Origin: JAABRU01 sp050180235
Lineage (GTDB): Bacteria; Desulfobacterota; Desulfobacteria; Desulfobacterales; Desulfococcaceae
Direction: 5' to 3'
Assembly (NCBI GenBank): GCA_050180235.1
Contig: JBFXEJ010000010.1
Coordinates: forward strand, 1 to 64,000
DNA length: 64,000 nt
A program made the translations under genes and the position numbers. Shown here in pieces: positions 26,993 to 35,756 of this stretch; positions within the stretch are counted from its first letter, which is position 1; every line of letters begins with the position of its first letter. A model generated the notes under the pieces. That model was not told the origin of the DNA, did no database searches, and saw nothing but the letters and a program-made list of their open reading frames with translations.

Positions 26993-27919
26993 TCAGGGGA
27001 CCAGCCATACAGCACAGTCCGCTGCCCTGTCCAGCACATAAGTGGAAACACTGCCCATGAAAAACGCTCTGCTCTGTCCCCGTCTGCCGATAACAGCCGT
27101 TCCGTATTTTTCCTGCTGCATTTCCTCAATAATGGCCTTTCCGACATTCCGCTGACTGACCTCTTTGATCCGAATCTGCTCTCTGGCAATACCGGCTTTG
27201 GCAAATTTCCGGAAGGCATGGACAAAAAATTTTTCCACACACTTTTTGTCTCCCAGGGAAATAATATACTGCATATCACTGTCGGTTTCATCAAAATCAA
27301 TGGGGCAGTAATCCCGGAACATGGGAATGACATGAAAAAGGGTGATGTTCACGCCGGTACTGCCTTCCATGATAAAACTCAGATGATCCACAGCCCGGAG
27401 CGCGCTTTCAGAACCGTCTATGGCGATCAGTATCCGGTCGGATGCCACTTTTCCGTCTACAATCCACAGGGGAGTCACTTTGGAATGATCCACCAGTTTT
27501 TTGGTGGTGCTTCCCATAAACACTTCCTGAACAAGGCCCATTCCCCGTCTGCCGGTGACAATGGCATCATATTTTTTTTCCTGTGCGTAATCAATGATAT
27601 CCTTGGCAAGTCCCATCTTTCTCGGAACACTTTTCAGATCAATACATTTTTCATCAGTCCCTGTTTCACACATCATTGTTTTGCACCGTTCCAGCATGGA
27701 CAGGGAGGCCTGCGCGTTTTTCTTTTTCAGTTTCTCCAGAGCAGACTGCGCCCTGAAATCGCTTTTTGCCTCATCAGTCAGAAACTGGGAAATGGCAGGC
27801 TGGACGTTAAAAAGCGTGCAGGAAAGGTTTTTTACCAGAGAAGACAGATTTGCGGCATAGGTTATGGCCTGTTTTGCATTTCTGGAATCATCAACAGCCA
27901 CAAGTATTTTTTTTTCCAT
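26993..27919 (-). CDS. Tandem-domain universal stress protein
   Basis: A 308-aa protein with two UspA domains. Domain 1 (~1-145) begins MEKKILVAVDDS and has the ATP-binding-type TGRRGMGLVQEVFMGSTTKKLVDHS; domain 2 (~155-305) begins ILIAIDGSESA and has VIGRRGQSRAFFMGSVSTYVL. Both keep the Gx2Gx9G(S/T)-type nucleotide motif, so ATP binding is plausible. Start chosen at 27919 because GAGGTAA lies upstream. Confidence 0.9.
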   Translation of the reverse strand: MEKKILVAVDDSRNAKQAITYAANLSSLVKNLSCTLFNVQPAISQFLTDEAKSDFRAQSALEKLKKKNAQASLSMLERCKTMMCETGTDEKCIDLKSVPRKMGLAKDIIDYAQEKKYDAIVTGRRGMGLVQEVFMGSTTKKLVDHSKVTPLWIVDGKVASDRILIAIDGSESALRAVDHLSFIMEGSTGVNITLFHVIPMFRDYCPIDFDETDSDMQYIISLGDKKCVEKFFVHAFRKFAKAGIAREQIRIKEVSQRNVGKAIIEEMQQEKYGTAVIGRRGQSRAFFMGSVSTYVLDRAADCAVWLVP

Positions 27920-27938
27920 AACAGTTACCTCTGATTTT

Positions 27939-28175
27939 TTAATAGTCAAAAGGTGCCACCCATACGATATGGGCTTTGTTTATGATAAAGCAGTCAATCC
28001 CCCCCTGAGCGGAAACATCATAGAGAACCAGAAAGGGACTTTTGCCTTTTATAAACAGATCACTCAGTCTGTCAATGGGAAGATTTTCACTGTTGAGGTT
28101 GACTTTTCCCCGGAAAGTGGATCCGTCTGTGGTTTTGACTTTTACCATCTGAGATCTTGTTTCAGCCTTCATCAT
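27939..28175 (-). CDS. Small conserved-looking hypothetical protein
   Basis: A 78-aa protein: VKTTDGSTFRGKVNLNSENLP, then LSDLFIKGKSPFLVLYDVS and INKAHIVWVAP. The pattern suggests a compact Sm- or PilZ-like beta barrel, but no family was recognised with certainty. It precedes the universal stress gene by 19 bp on the same strand. Confidence 0.65.
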   Translation of the reverse strand: MMKAETRSQMVKVKTTDGSTFRGKVNLNSENLPIDRLSDLFIKGKSPFLVLYDVSAQGGIDCFIINKAHIVWVAPFDY

Positions 28176-28680
28176 ATCATCCTTTCATCTGATAATCTGT
28201 CTGAAAACAAAGAACAATTTATCTGAAACCGAATCCGGTTCCCTTACGGAATCCGGTTTCGGGAAAATTCGCGTCTTATGAAATATTATATATGGTTATA
28301 GACAGATTCCGTCATGCTGTCCAGAATTAATATCATTTTTTTGAAAAAAAAGAAAGCTCCGGGCACAGCAGAAAAAAGTATTTTTGCAGACTGCCTTACA
28401 CATTACCGTAATACCGGCGAAAGCAGGTATGCGGAACCTGCTGAAAATACTGGATTCAGGCTTTTTCCGGGATGATGTGAACGCGGGCAGCTTCCTGATT
28501 TTTGAAAAGACTGTGTGACAGGGACTTGTAAAAAGAAGCGGAAAGATATAGAAAAACCTGAGACTGCCGGGGAGTGATGCCGGGGCTGGGTACCGGATCC
28601 GGACAGGGTGCCGGGTTTTCCGACTGCCTGAACACGGTAACACGGCAGGTGAAAACTTTACTTTTCAGGAGGTTTTTACG
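28176..28680. other. Gene-free region before Fe-ADH
   Basis: About 500 bp with no convincing gene. It contains a GAAACCGAATCCGG...CGGAATCCGGTTTC imperfect hairpin (28227-28261), and a stretch (28405-28520) with ACCGGCGAAAGCAGGTAT and ACTGGATTCAGGC, related to the GTCATTCCGGCGAAAGCCGG repeats at 48720 and 55520. The ribosome binding site for the dehydrogenase (AGGAGGT) is at the right edge. Confidence 0.5.
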
Positions 28681-29850
28681 ATGAAATTTGAATTTGCCAC
28701 TGCTTCCCGGATACTTTTCGGACCGGGTACAGTGAGGAATATAGCGCGGCCGGCTGCGGATATGGGCAGAAAAGTATTGCTGCTTACAGGCAGAAATCCG
28801 GAACGTTCATCTGATCTTATCCGGGATCTGGAATCCTGCGGCATGGAGATTCATCTCCGGCAGATAAAGGGCGAACCTTCCACTGACATGGTGACAGCCG
28901 GAGCAGATTTTGCCCGGAAATGCGGCTGCGATATGGTCATCAGCATGGGCGGCGGCAGTGTGGTGGACGCGGGCAAGGCTGTTGCAGCTCTTCTGACCAA
29001 TACCGGAAAACTGTCTGATTATCTGGAGGTAATCGGAAAAGGCAGGCCCATTGAAAGAGAACCGGCCCCTTTTATCGCAGTCCCCACAACTGCGGGCACA
29101 GGAGCAGAAGTCACGCGCAATGCGGTGCTGGAATCCCCTGAACACCGCGTCAAAGTAAGTATGCGCGGTCATCTCATGCTGCCCCGTCTGGCAGTGGCTG
29201 ATCCTGAACTGACATATTCTCTGCCGCCTGATATTACTGCCGCCTCCGGATTGGACGCACTGACACAGTTGATCGAGGCATTTGTCTCAAAAGATGCCAA
29301 TCCCCTGACAGACGGACTCTGCCGGGAAGGAATCAGCCGCGCGGGACGCTCCCTTGTGACTGCTTATGAAAACGGAGCGGATAAAAACGCACGTGAGGAT
29401 ATGTGTCTGGCCAGTCTTTTCAGCGGACTGGCTCTGGCCAATGCCAAACTGGGCGCAGTCCACGGCATGGCTGCTCCCATAGGAGGAATGTTTTCCGTTC
29501 CCCACGGAAAGGTCTGCGCCGCCCTGCTTCCCCATGCCGTGGCCGCAAATATCCGGGCATTGGCAGAACGGATGCCGGAGTCTTCCTCTCTGGGACGCTA
29601 TGCTGAAATCGGGAAAATACTGACGGGCAGTCCTGAGGCGGAGGCAGAAGATACAGTTTCCCATCTGCGGCATATCTGCCGGCTTCTGCATGTGCGGCCG
29701 CTCAGGGAATCCGGTGTCAGGGAAGAAGACATTCCGGCCATTATTCCCAAAGCACAGAAAGCCGGTAGCATGAAGGGAAATCCGCTGGCCCTGAGCGATG
29801 GGGAACTCAGGGATATACTGATCCGGGCCATACAGGGTGAGGAGAAATGA
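28681..29850 (+). CDS. Iron-containing alcohol dehydrogenase
   Basis: A 389-aa group III dehydrogenase. The NAD-binding GGGSVVDAGKAVA (~97-109), PTTAGTGAEVTRNAV, and the metal-binding HGMAAPIGGMFSVPHGKVCAALLPH are the family signatures, with His residues for Fe2+. Likely oxidises a primary alcohol or diol such as ethanol or 1,3-propanediol, or reduces an aldehyde; the substrate is open. AGGAGG eight bases before ATG. It converges on the next gene with only six bases between stops. Confidence 0.92.
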   Translation: MKFEFATASRILFGPGTVRNIARPAADMGRKVLLLTGRNPERSSDLIRDLESCGMEIHLRQIKGEPSTDMVTAGADFARKCGCDMVISMGGGSVVDAGKAVAALLTNTGKLSDYLEVIGKGRPIEREPAPFIAVPTTAGTGAEVTRNAVLESPEHRVKVSMRGHLMLPRLAVADPELTYSLPPDITAASGLDALTQLIEAFVSKDANPLTDGLCREGISRAGRSLVTAYENGADKNAREDMCLASLFSGLALANAKLGAVHGMAAPIGGMFSVPHGKVCAALLPHAVAANIRALAERMPESSSLGRYAEIGKILTGSPEAEAEDTVSHLRHICRLLHVRPLRESGVREEDIPAIIPKAQKAGSMKGNPLALSDGELRDILIRAIQGEEK

Positions 29851-29856
29851 CAGCAT

Positions 29857-29885
29857 TTATCCGGAAAGAAATTTTTTCCGGATAA
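29857..29885. terminator. Hairpin at convergent gene ends
   Basis: TTATCCGGAAA pairs with TTTCCGGATAA over a short AT loop. It includes the stop codon of the minus-strand gene and lies just past the dehydrogenase stop, so it probably ends both transcripts. Confidence 0.45.
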
Positions 29886-30699
29886 TTTCCATGACACGGG
29901 ATTTTCTCTCCGGACTGAGATATGTGTGATACAGTTTTTCCGACATATCCGGCGGTCTGCCCAGCAGTTTCTCTTCCATCAGGGCCAAAGCCTCCACGGA
30001 TTTGTCGCATACAGGGAAATTTTTGTCATCTGTGCGGATTTCCGGTCCGAATCTGACAGCGGATATGTTGTTTATATCCACCAGGCAGAAATCTCCGGAC
30101 AGGGAGAGAAGAATATTGCCGATACCGGCCAGATCCGGAATCAGTCCGGTTTCATCCACCATTTTTCTGATCCGGCTTATAAACTGCCCGGCACTGTTTC
30201 TGATTTTACGGAAAAACGCGTCAGCCAGATCATTGTCTGCGGAGATTTCCATATTCCGGAACAGATCCGAATTTCTGCCCAGGTGTATTTCCCCCCAGGG
30301 ATCCAGCACATTTCCCGGCACATAATCCTGCAGCCCGCAGAGAACGATCTTCGGGCCCGATGATGTCAGATGTGTGACAGCAAATTCTTCCGACTCCGCC
30401 ATATTTTCCGGAGCAAGAAAAGAAACCATGATCTTATACCGCCGTGTTTCAGCCAGCACATCCTGCAGACATGTGAAATTTCTTTTGAATATTCTCAGAA
30501 CCTTCCGGGGCCGGGCTTTGGGAAATATCCGGATTCCCTCCCTGATTTCCCCTTTGCTTTCCTTTGACGCATCTTCCGAAGCCAGCAGCCGGAAAATATG
30601 GGAACGAAGCCCCCGGCTGTAATGCCTTCTGAAGATATAAGGATTGGGACTTCTGATAAAATTCAGGTCGGATATGTCGTATTCGGGTTCTGCCTGCAT
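29857..30699 (-). CDS. Kinase-fold-like hypothetical protein
   Basis: A 280-aa protein. The segment LIPDLAGIGNILLS followed by FCLVDINNIS (Asp189, Asn195, Asp208) has the spacing of the catalytic Asp, Asn and metal-binding Asp of protein-kinase-like small kinases such as YrbL or lipopolysaccharide kinases. The N-lobe with its Lys is less clear; LRIFKRNFTC could contribute. No membrane segment. It could phosphorylate a small molecule or be a pseudokinase; this is a motif-based reading only. Confidence 0.55.
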   Translation of the reverse strand: MQAEPEYDISDLNFIRSPNPYIFRRHYSRGLRSHIFRLLASEDASKESKGEIREGIRIFPKARPRKVLRIFKRNFTCLQDVLAETRRYKIMVSFLAPENMAESEEFAVTHLTSSGPKIVLCGLQDYVPGNVLDPWGEIHLGRNSDLFRNMEISADNDLADAFFRKIRNSAGQFISRIRKMVDETGLIPDLAGIGNILLSLSGDFCLVDINNISAVRFGPEIRTDDKNFPVCDKSVEALALMEEKLLGRPPDMSEKLYHTYLSPERKSRVMEIIRKKFLSG

Positions 30700-30741
30700 A
30701 TGTCTGTTGACCTGTGTGAAAGTTAATCCTGAAATACAGAA

Positions 30742-31734
30742 TCAGAACATCTGCTGCATGGCAGATTCAAATTCCTGAATATTCCGGCATTTCATGGCCT
30801 TTCTGAACAGTATGCCCAGCACATCCGGGTTTCCGATGGCTCTGATCCGCTCCGCCATGTATGCCGGAAAACTTTCAAACCGCTCGGCCAGAACAGTCAT
30901 AAGCGTTTCCTGTACGCCCAGAGCCCTGCCTTCCTGCACGCCCAACGCTTTGCCCTCCTGCACACCAAGAGCTTTGCCCTCCTGCACGCCCAAAGCCATG
31001 CCCTCCTGCAGACCGATTTCCTTGCCCTCCTCCATTCCCTTTTCTCTGGCAATTTCAATTATATCAAGCATTTTAATTTCCTCCCACAGGGATTTTAACC
31101 GTTCTTTGTCAATAATTTTGTTTGAAAGAATCAGGGTGGCGGCCATGAGCCGCGAAGATATTTTTCCCGCGTGAAACAGTTCACTTTCAAAGCGCAGCAC
31201 CTGTTCGGCCAAATCAGCACGGGCCTCCCTGTCCTCTTTTCCGCAGAGCGGAAGAAACACCAGTTCCAGACAGTTTTCAAATTTCCCGGACTGTACTGCT
31301 TCACGGATTTCCGCAAGCCGTTTCCGGCCGTCCCGCAGGGTGAAGTCAATCACAGTCGGCGAATATGTCCCGCTTTTGGTGACAATTTTCTTTTCCCCTG
31401 CAAAAACTTCGCCTGATGCCAGAATGATGTCCGTGAGATCCTTTCCCCACTGCTTTGCCGCCAGAAAATGATAGGCCGCAAAACGGTAAAGGTCGGAACG
31501 GGCCAGATCCCGCTGTTCCTCCATGTGATACAGAGCACCTTTGTCATCCCTGAGCATGACATCCACGCGTCCGGCACTGACCGCAATATCAACAGGTTCA
31601 AAACCGAAGACTTCCTGAATGCGTCCGGTTTTCACACCGATGACATCCAGAGTCTCGCCCTGCAAAGCCGCCGCCATCCATTTGACAATTATGTCATAAT
31701 TCTGTGCGTATTCTTTTCCGTTCTGTTTTTCCAT
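30742..31734 (-). CDS. Rpn/YadD-like PD-(D/E)XK protein with octapeptide repeats
   Basis: A 330-aa protein. The N-terminal half carries a nuclease-like VDVMLRDDKGALYHMEEQRD (Asp then E-x-Q) reminiscent of Rpn/RpnC-YadD proteins. Residues ~235-275 are near-exact octads LGVQEGKA repeated about five times, encoded by 24-bp DNA repeats at roughly 30917-31010. The C-terminal ~50 residues are helical. Related in design to the proteins at 3989 and 55711: a PD-(D/E)XK-type domain with a repeat tail. Activity not shown. Confidence 0.7.
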   Translation of the reverse strand: MEKQNGKEYAQNYDIIVKWMAAALQGETLDVIGVKTGRIQEVFGFEPVDIAVSAGRVDVMLRDDKGALYHMEEQRDLARSDLYRFAAYHFLAAKQWGKDLTDIILASGEVFAGEKKIVTKSGTYSPTVIDFTLRDGRKRLAEIREAVQSGKFENCLELVFLPLCGKEDREARADLAEQVLRFESELFHAGKISSRLMAATLILSNKIIDKERLKSLWEEIKMLDIIEIAREKGMEEGKEIGLQEGMALGVQEGKALGVQEGKALGVQEGRALGVQETLMTVLAERFESFPAYMAERIRAIGNPDVLGILFRKAMKCRNIQEFESAMQQMF

Positions 31735-32252
31735 GCAGGCTCCGTGAGAAAATTTGACGGTTCATCAGCAGGCACATATTGATAATATTATCTTTCCGGT
31801 ATTTTTCAAGTGAAAAAAATTGCAGACAGCAATCCTGTCAATCCCTTACTCCTGTGAATCCCGGTTCAGACAATGGGGCAACGTTTCGGTTTTGCCAACC
31901 CTGGCTGCTGTCCTGAACAGGATTAAAAAGATTTTAAGGAGTTACAGGATAAAAAATCCTATTTTTCCTGCAAATCCTGAAAATCGTGTTCAGACAATGT
32001 GTCGGATTAATCTCGGTTACTGAGCTTGCCGAAATACGCCAATCCGATTTTGCATGTAATTATATTTATTTAATGAATATAATTCATTTTAGCCGTTTTT
32101 GCCGCGCAGGTGCTCCGCACACCTTCCCCTTTTCACCCCGCGCGCGGCGCGGGGGACATCCGACCTTCACTCCATTCCGCTCACTCCGTTCGCTCCATTC
32201 CGTTACGGTGCGGATGTCCCTGCGCCTCATGCCTGGCCTGTGCCTGCCCTGC
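31735..32252. other. Gene-free region downstream of the TIR-FGE gene
   Basis: The part next to the gene (32100-32250) is clearly more GC-rich than its surroundings. It holds a GC hairpin at 32136-32154, an inverted pair GGGACATCCG (32153-32162) and CGGATGTCCC (32211-32220), and two CTCCATTCCG direct repeats between them. The other part (31735-32090) is AT-rich without features. Neither a reverse transcriptase nor a template copy of the variable region is here. Confidence 0.6.
32136..32154. promoter_or_regulatory. GC hairpin downstream of putative DGR variable region
   Basis: CCCCGCGC and GCGCGGGG form a perfect 8-bp stem with a 3-nt loop, about 100 bp past the stop of the TIR-FGE gene. In phage BPP-1 an 8-bp-stem, 4-nt-loop structure just past the VR is needed for mutagenic homing. 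Here the distance is larger, so the match is suggestive only. Confidence 0.5.
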
Positions 32253-33839
32253 TCACTGCTGACCTGGGGAGAGGACAAGCCGGAAACCGAGGGAGTAGTA
32301 CCGGGAGCCGGGCCTGAGCCTGCCCCGGTACGCCGAGCGGCAGAGGACAGCGTTGTTGCTCCAACTGCCGCCCCGTTTGACACGGTTGGAGCCTGTACCG
32401 GAACCTTCAGGATTTGTCACGGAACCCGCAGGATAACCCCCGTACCAGTCCTGACACCATTCCCACACATTGCCGTGCATATCGTACAGTCCCCATACAT
32501 TGGCCTTCAGACTGCCAACGGAAACCGGTTTTTCCCTGTATGTTCCTTTGGCACATCCTTCAGGGGGATAATTGCCGTTATAATTGGCCTGATCCGTTGA
32601 CAGACATTTTCCAAAGGCAAAAGGCGTATCCGTCCCGGCCCGTGCGGAATATTCCCACTCGGCCTCAGTTGGCAGGCGGTATTCCTTCCCTTCCTTTTGC
32701 TTCAGCCATGCTGCAAATTTTTGCACGTCATTCCATGATACGCAGGTCACAGGATAATTCTCTGTCTGGGAAAAGCCGGGATTGTCCCAGTAAGTTCCCT
32801 CTTTCACTCCCCACGCTTTTCCATTCCATACATACGCTCCCCCGCCTGTTTCCGCCTCGGATTTATAATTGGCAGCCTTTGCAAAGGCCCGCCACTGACC
32901 CACAGTCACTTCCGTAGTCTGCATGTAAAAACCTTTGGTCAGCGTGACTTCATGCTGTGCTTCATCATTCTGATGCCCCGGTTCTTCCTTCGGGCTGCCC
33001 ATCATAAACGTACCGGGTTTGATATAAACAAATTTCATGCCGATGGAGTTGGTGAAGGGTTTATGCTCGGTGACAGGCGTTTCTCCCGTTGAAAAAAACC
33101 GCTTCCAATCCACATAACTGACCAGCAGATAAGCTACAGCAATGAGAACAACAAACCCGGCCAGTATTTTCCATGCCGCTTTGTTTCCGGTATTTTCCCT
33201 TTTCCTTACAGTTCCATAATTGTGAATATGTATTCCACCTTCAACCTTTGCTCCGTTACCGATAATGCCTGCCTTACTTTCTTTGACCTCAAGAATTTCT
33301 CTCTCTGCCACAGATTCTGCGCTATCTGCAATTCCTGGCTTTTCCCTTTTGATTTCCGATTTCTGTATCTGTGGAGATTTTTTATCCTCCGGAACAGCGG
33401 CTACCGGTTTCTGACCGCTTTTCACAACCCGCAGAATATCCTTCAGTCCCGTTTCATAGGAAGGAAACAAATCAACCCACTGGAGTTCTTCCAGCATTTC
33501 ATGGGGCGGACGGCATTCATCAGTCCGGGCAGGAATGAGAAATATTTCTGACTGGGGCAGGCTTTCCAGAACCTCAAGGGCTATGCGCATTTCCTTGTGA
33601 AAAAAGCCCTGTTTGCCAACGGATGCGGAAGACAGAATCAGCAGAAAATACTGACAGTCTTTTATGGCTGAAGAAATGGCCGGTTTCCATCTCTGACCGG
33701 GCAGAAGATCAACTTTGTCCATCCACGGCTCCGCGCCGGATGCCTTCAGATCGTCATACAGTCTTTTGGCAGTCTCATAGTCCTCCCTGGCATAGCTGAT
33801 GAAAATCTTTATATTTTTTTCACCTGTATTTTCAGGCAT
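32253..33839 (-). CDS. TIR - transmembrane - FGE/SUMF1 (C-type lectin fold) protein, likely DGR target
   Basis: A 528-aa protein. Residues ~9-140 are a TIR domain (IKIFISYAREDYETAKRLYDDL; Glu83 in HKEMRIALE fits the NADase catalytic position). A linker follows, then one membrane helix at ~222-242. Residues ~264-528 are an FGE-sulfatase/SUMF1 domain (NSIGMKFVYIKPGTFMMGSP, RLPTEAEWEYSARAG, NVWEWCQDWYGG). The TIR end should face the cytoplasm and the FGE end outward. FGE domains here usually bind ligands rather than make formylglycine. The extreme C-terminus has the features of a DGR-diversified site. Defence or recognition function is inferred. Confidence 0.88.
   Translation of the reverse strand: MPENTGEKNIKIFISYAREDYETAKRLYDDLKASGAEPWMDKVDLLPGQRWKPAISSAIKDCQYFLLILSSASVGKQGFFHKEMRIALEVLESLPQSEIFLIPARTDECRPPHEMLEELQWVDLFPSYETGLKDILRVVKSGQKPVAAVPEDKKSPQIQKSEIKREKPGIADSAESVAEREILEVKESKAGIIGNGAKVEGGIHIHNYGTVRKRENTGNKAAWKILAGFVVLIAVAYLLVSYVDWKRFFSTGETPVTEHKPFTNSIGMKFVYIKPGTFMMGSPKEEPGHQNDEAQHEVTLTKGFYMQTTEVTVGQWRAFAKAANYKSEAETGGGAYVWNGKAWGVKEGTYWDNPGFSQTENYPVTCVSWNDVQKFAAWLKQKEGKEYRLPTEAEWEYSARAGTDTPFAFGKCLSTDQANYNGNYPPEGCAKGTYREKPVSVGSLKANVWGLYDMHGNVWEWCQDWYGGYPAGSVTNPEGSGTGSNRVKRGGSWSNNAVLCRSAYRGRLRPGSRYYSLGFRLVLSPGQQ
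32274..32390 (-). other. Candidate DGR variable region (VR)
   Basis: Codons for RGGSWSNNAVLCRSAYRG and the rest up to SLGFRLV. The residues that would vary (S, V, L, Y, G, L, G, S, Y, Y, S, L) are encoded by AGC, GTC, CTC, TAC, GGC, CTC, GGC, TCC, TAC, TAC, TCC, CTC: all NNC, as if copied from AAC (or ATC) with A mutated. Conserved framework residues (RGGSW, CRSA, GFR) match known DGR targets of the FGE type. The template repeat was not found in the window. Confidence 0.65.
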
Positions 33840-33906
33840 ATATCCATCCGTATTTCATATAAAAAAACAGAGGAATGCCAAACCCGCAGTTTGGCACTTC
33901 GGGGCT

Positions 33907-35604
33907 TTAATCTGCATTTCTGTTTTTCATCTCAAGTTTCTCTATCAGATCTCCACGGCGGAAAGTGGCAGAAAGTTGTTGCAGAGAGATTTCATGTTTT
34001 CCATACAGTTCATAAAGTGCCTGCTGAACATCCTGCACACCGGCATTGAAATATGCCTCTCCCTTTTCATTGATAAAGTGCTGGGCTTCCTGAAAATGGC
34101 GGTGGCTGATTTTTTCCAAAGTGAGATTCATGTCATGCAACAGTCTTTGCCCCATCTGCATGGCAATAAAACACGAAGCATAGCGCACAAATTCCGGATC
34201 ATTCGGTAAAGGCCGTCTGCGCCGGTTTTCCGCAATCCGGTATAAAAGCACGGCAAGGATGACCTGTGTGCCATTAAGCTGATCTGTAAAAATCACATCG
34301 TACAGTTTGCCAAAATGTTCACGGGTGAAAAATCTGGCCTGATGCGGTCTTTTCCGCCATACTGCCAATACTGCCTCAGCAGCCGTGCCGGAAGTAATAT
34401 CTGCGGGTTTGCTGCCACTCTCCATCCGCTTCCGGCGATACTGGAAACCCAACTGCTCCATATCCATTTCCAGCCGCTTCTGACAATCATCATTGGCACG
34501 CAAATCACGCAAATCAACAGGATTCTGGCTGTTGGTGGCATAGGTAATCTGCCTTACTAGATTCTCATTGTCACGATCCAACTCGTAGAGCCTGATTAAA
34601 ACATACGCGGGAATGTCTTTATCAAAATCCGCAAATAAATACCCCTCTTTCAGTGCTTTAAAAATCGTTATGCAGGTTTGCCCCCCATTGATAATCTGCA
34701 GATTTCTGACGCGCACCTTATGATCCTCTTTCTGTAGTTCATTGTGGGAAAATTTGTCACAGATCAGAGTAATGCCGTTGTTATAAAAATAAAAATTGCT
34801 TTTTTCATTAGGAATCCGCAGGGTGCTGTAGATTCCATCATTCACGCGGTTGCCCTGCAATCCCAGATAACGGCGGATATTGCGTTCCAGCAGACGTTCT
34901 CCGTGCCGTTCAATAAGATCAGCAATTTCATCCACAGATATCCGTCCCACCAGCACCCGGATAAAATTCATGTTTTCTGCAAGGGCTTTGCCGCTCAGTT
35001 GCAGCGTATCATCGACAGGTTTGGAAGCCTGCAGAATTTTCACCATCCGTTCATGATTGACGTGTTCCCATGTGACCTGAGTGCCAAATCCTGTCCGGTC
35101 AATGGCATCCTGCACCTCTTTGTTCCACGTTAGTCCATTATTGCAGGCCAATGCCCGTACATGGGGAATATAGCCATCCCGAATCAGACTTCGGGCTTCC
35201 TCAATTTTGGCACAAAGACGGGGATTGATATTCCGCAGTTCAGCAGAAGGATCAAACAAATATCTGATGGCATTGATGAGAACTGTGACTGCTGTTTCAG
35301 GGAAATTGGCATTGGCTTCCAAATCCTTTTTGTATTTTCCCTGAAACAGGGTGACGGTGAACTCACCATCATATTCTTCGGAAATGTGCATGGCATCCAC
35401 GCCAAAATCTCCTCCGCCTTCGGTCAGGCAGTCAAAGGCTTCGGCATTTTCCAGATCCAGCATGGTTTTGACACACAGATACACAAACGCCAGAGATTTC
35501 AGTTTGTCTGCATCAGTGATTCGCAGTTCCTCAGCAGCATGGTGCCGGATAGTCTCCATCACTGAAATCAGACGCTGATCAATAATAGCCGCTTGGATAT
35601 TCAT
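33907..35604 (-). CDS. AIPR family (abortive phage infection) protein
   Basis: A 565-aa protein of the AIPR family. Diagnostic segments are LLERNIRRYLGLQGNRVNDG, FYFYNNGITLICDKF, RNLQIINGGQTCITIF and YATNSQNPVDLRDLRAND. The family was first described with lactococcal abortive-infection proteins. The N-terminal part has GGGDFGVDAMHISEEY and FQGKYKK, which looks like a PD-(D/E)XK nuclease module (D-x-Q-x-K). It lies upstream of the TIR-FGE gene on the same strand, separated by 67 bp, and may be co-transcribed. Defence role inferred. Confidence 0.85.
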   Translation of the reverse strand: MNIQAAIIDQRLISVMETIRHHAAEELRITDADKLKSLAFVYLCVKTMLDLENAEAFDCLTEGGGDFGVDAMHISEEYDGEFTVTLFQGKYKKDLEANANFPETAVTVLINAIRYLFDPSAELRNINPRLCAKIEEARSLIRDGYIPHVRALACNNGLTWNKEVQDAIDRTGFGTQVTWEHVNHERMVKILQASKPVDDTLQLSGKALAENMNFIRVLVGRISVDEIADLIERHGERLLERNIRRYLGLQGNRVNDGIYSTLRIPNEKSNFYFYNNGITLICDKFSHNELQKEDHKVRVRNLQIINGGQTCITIFKALKEGYLFADFDKDIPAYVLIRLYELDRDNENLVRQITYATNSQNPVDLRDLRANDDCQKRLEMDMEQLGFQYRRKRMESGSKPADITSGTAAEAVLAVWRKRPHQARFFTREHFGKLYDVIFTDQLNGTQVILAVLLYRIAENRRRRPLPNDPEFVRYASCFIAMQMGQRLLHDMNLTLEKISHRHFQEAQHFINEKGEAYFNAGVQDVQQALYELYGKHEISLQQLSATFRRGDLIEKLEMKNRNAD

Positions 35605-35756
35605 AATTTTCTCCTCAGTTTTTCACTCTTTAACTAAGTCGGCATAAATTTTCAGGTACGGCATTTTCAGAAAAACCGGTTTTTTTAGGAAAAATCCGGT
35701 TTTTTGCATAACCGAAAACTTTCGGTTAGGTACTTATTCTTCTGATGAACGCGGGA

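Noticed and set aside
26582..27934. A 450-codon open frame on the plus strand
   Set aside because: It lies fully antisense to yjgA and the universal stress gene, has Phe/His/Ser-rich composition and no family motif; both minus-strand genes have clear domains.
31735..32252. Template repeat or reverse transcriptase for the DGR candidate
   Set aside because: The region next to the VR was read on both strands; no A-rich copy of the VR and no RT motif (YxDD) were found here or elsewhere in the window.
32253..33839. FGE domain as a sulfatase-maturing enzyme
   Set aside because: It is joined to a TIR and a membrane helix, and no sulfatase gene is near; a ligand-binding C-type-lectin-like use is more likely.
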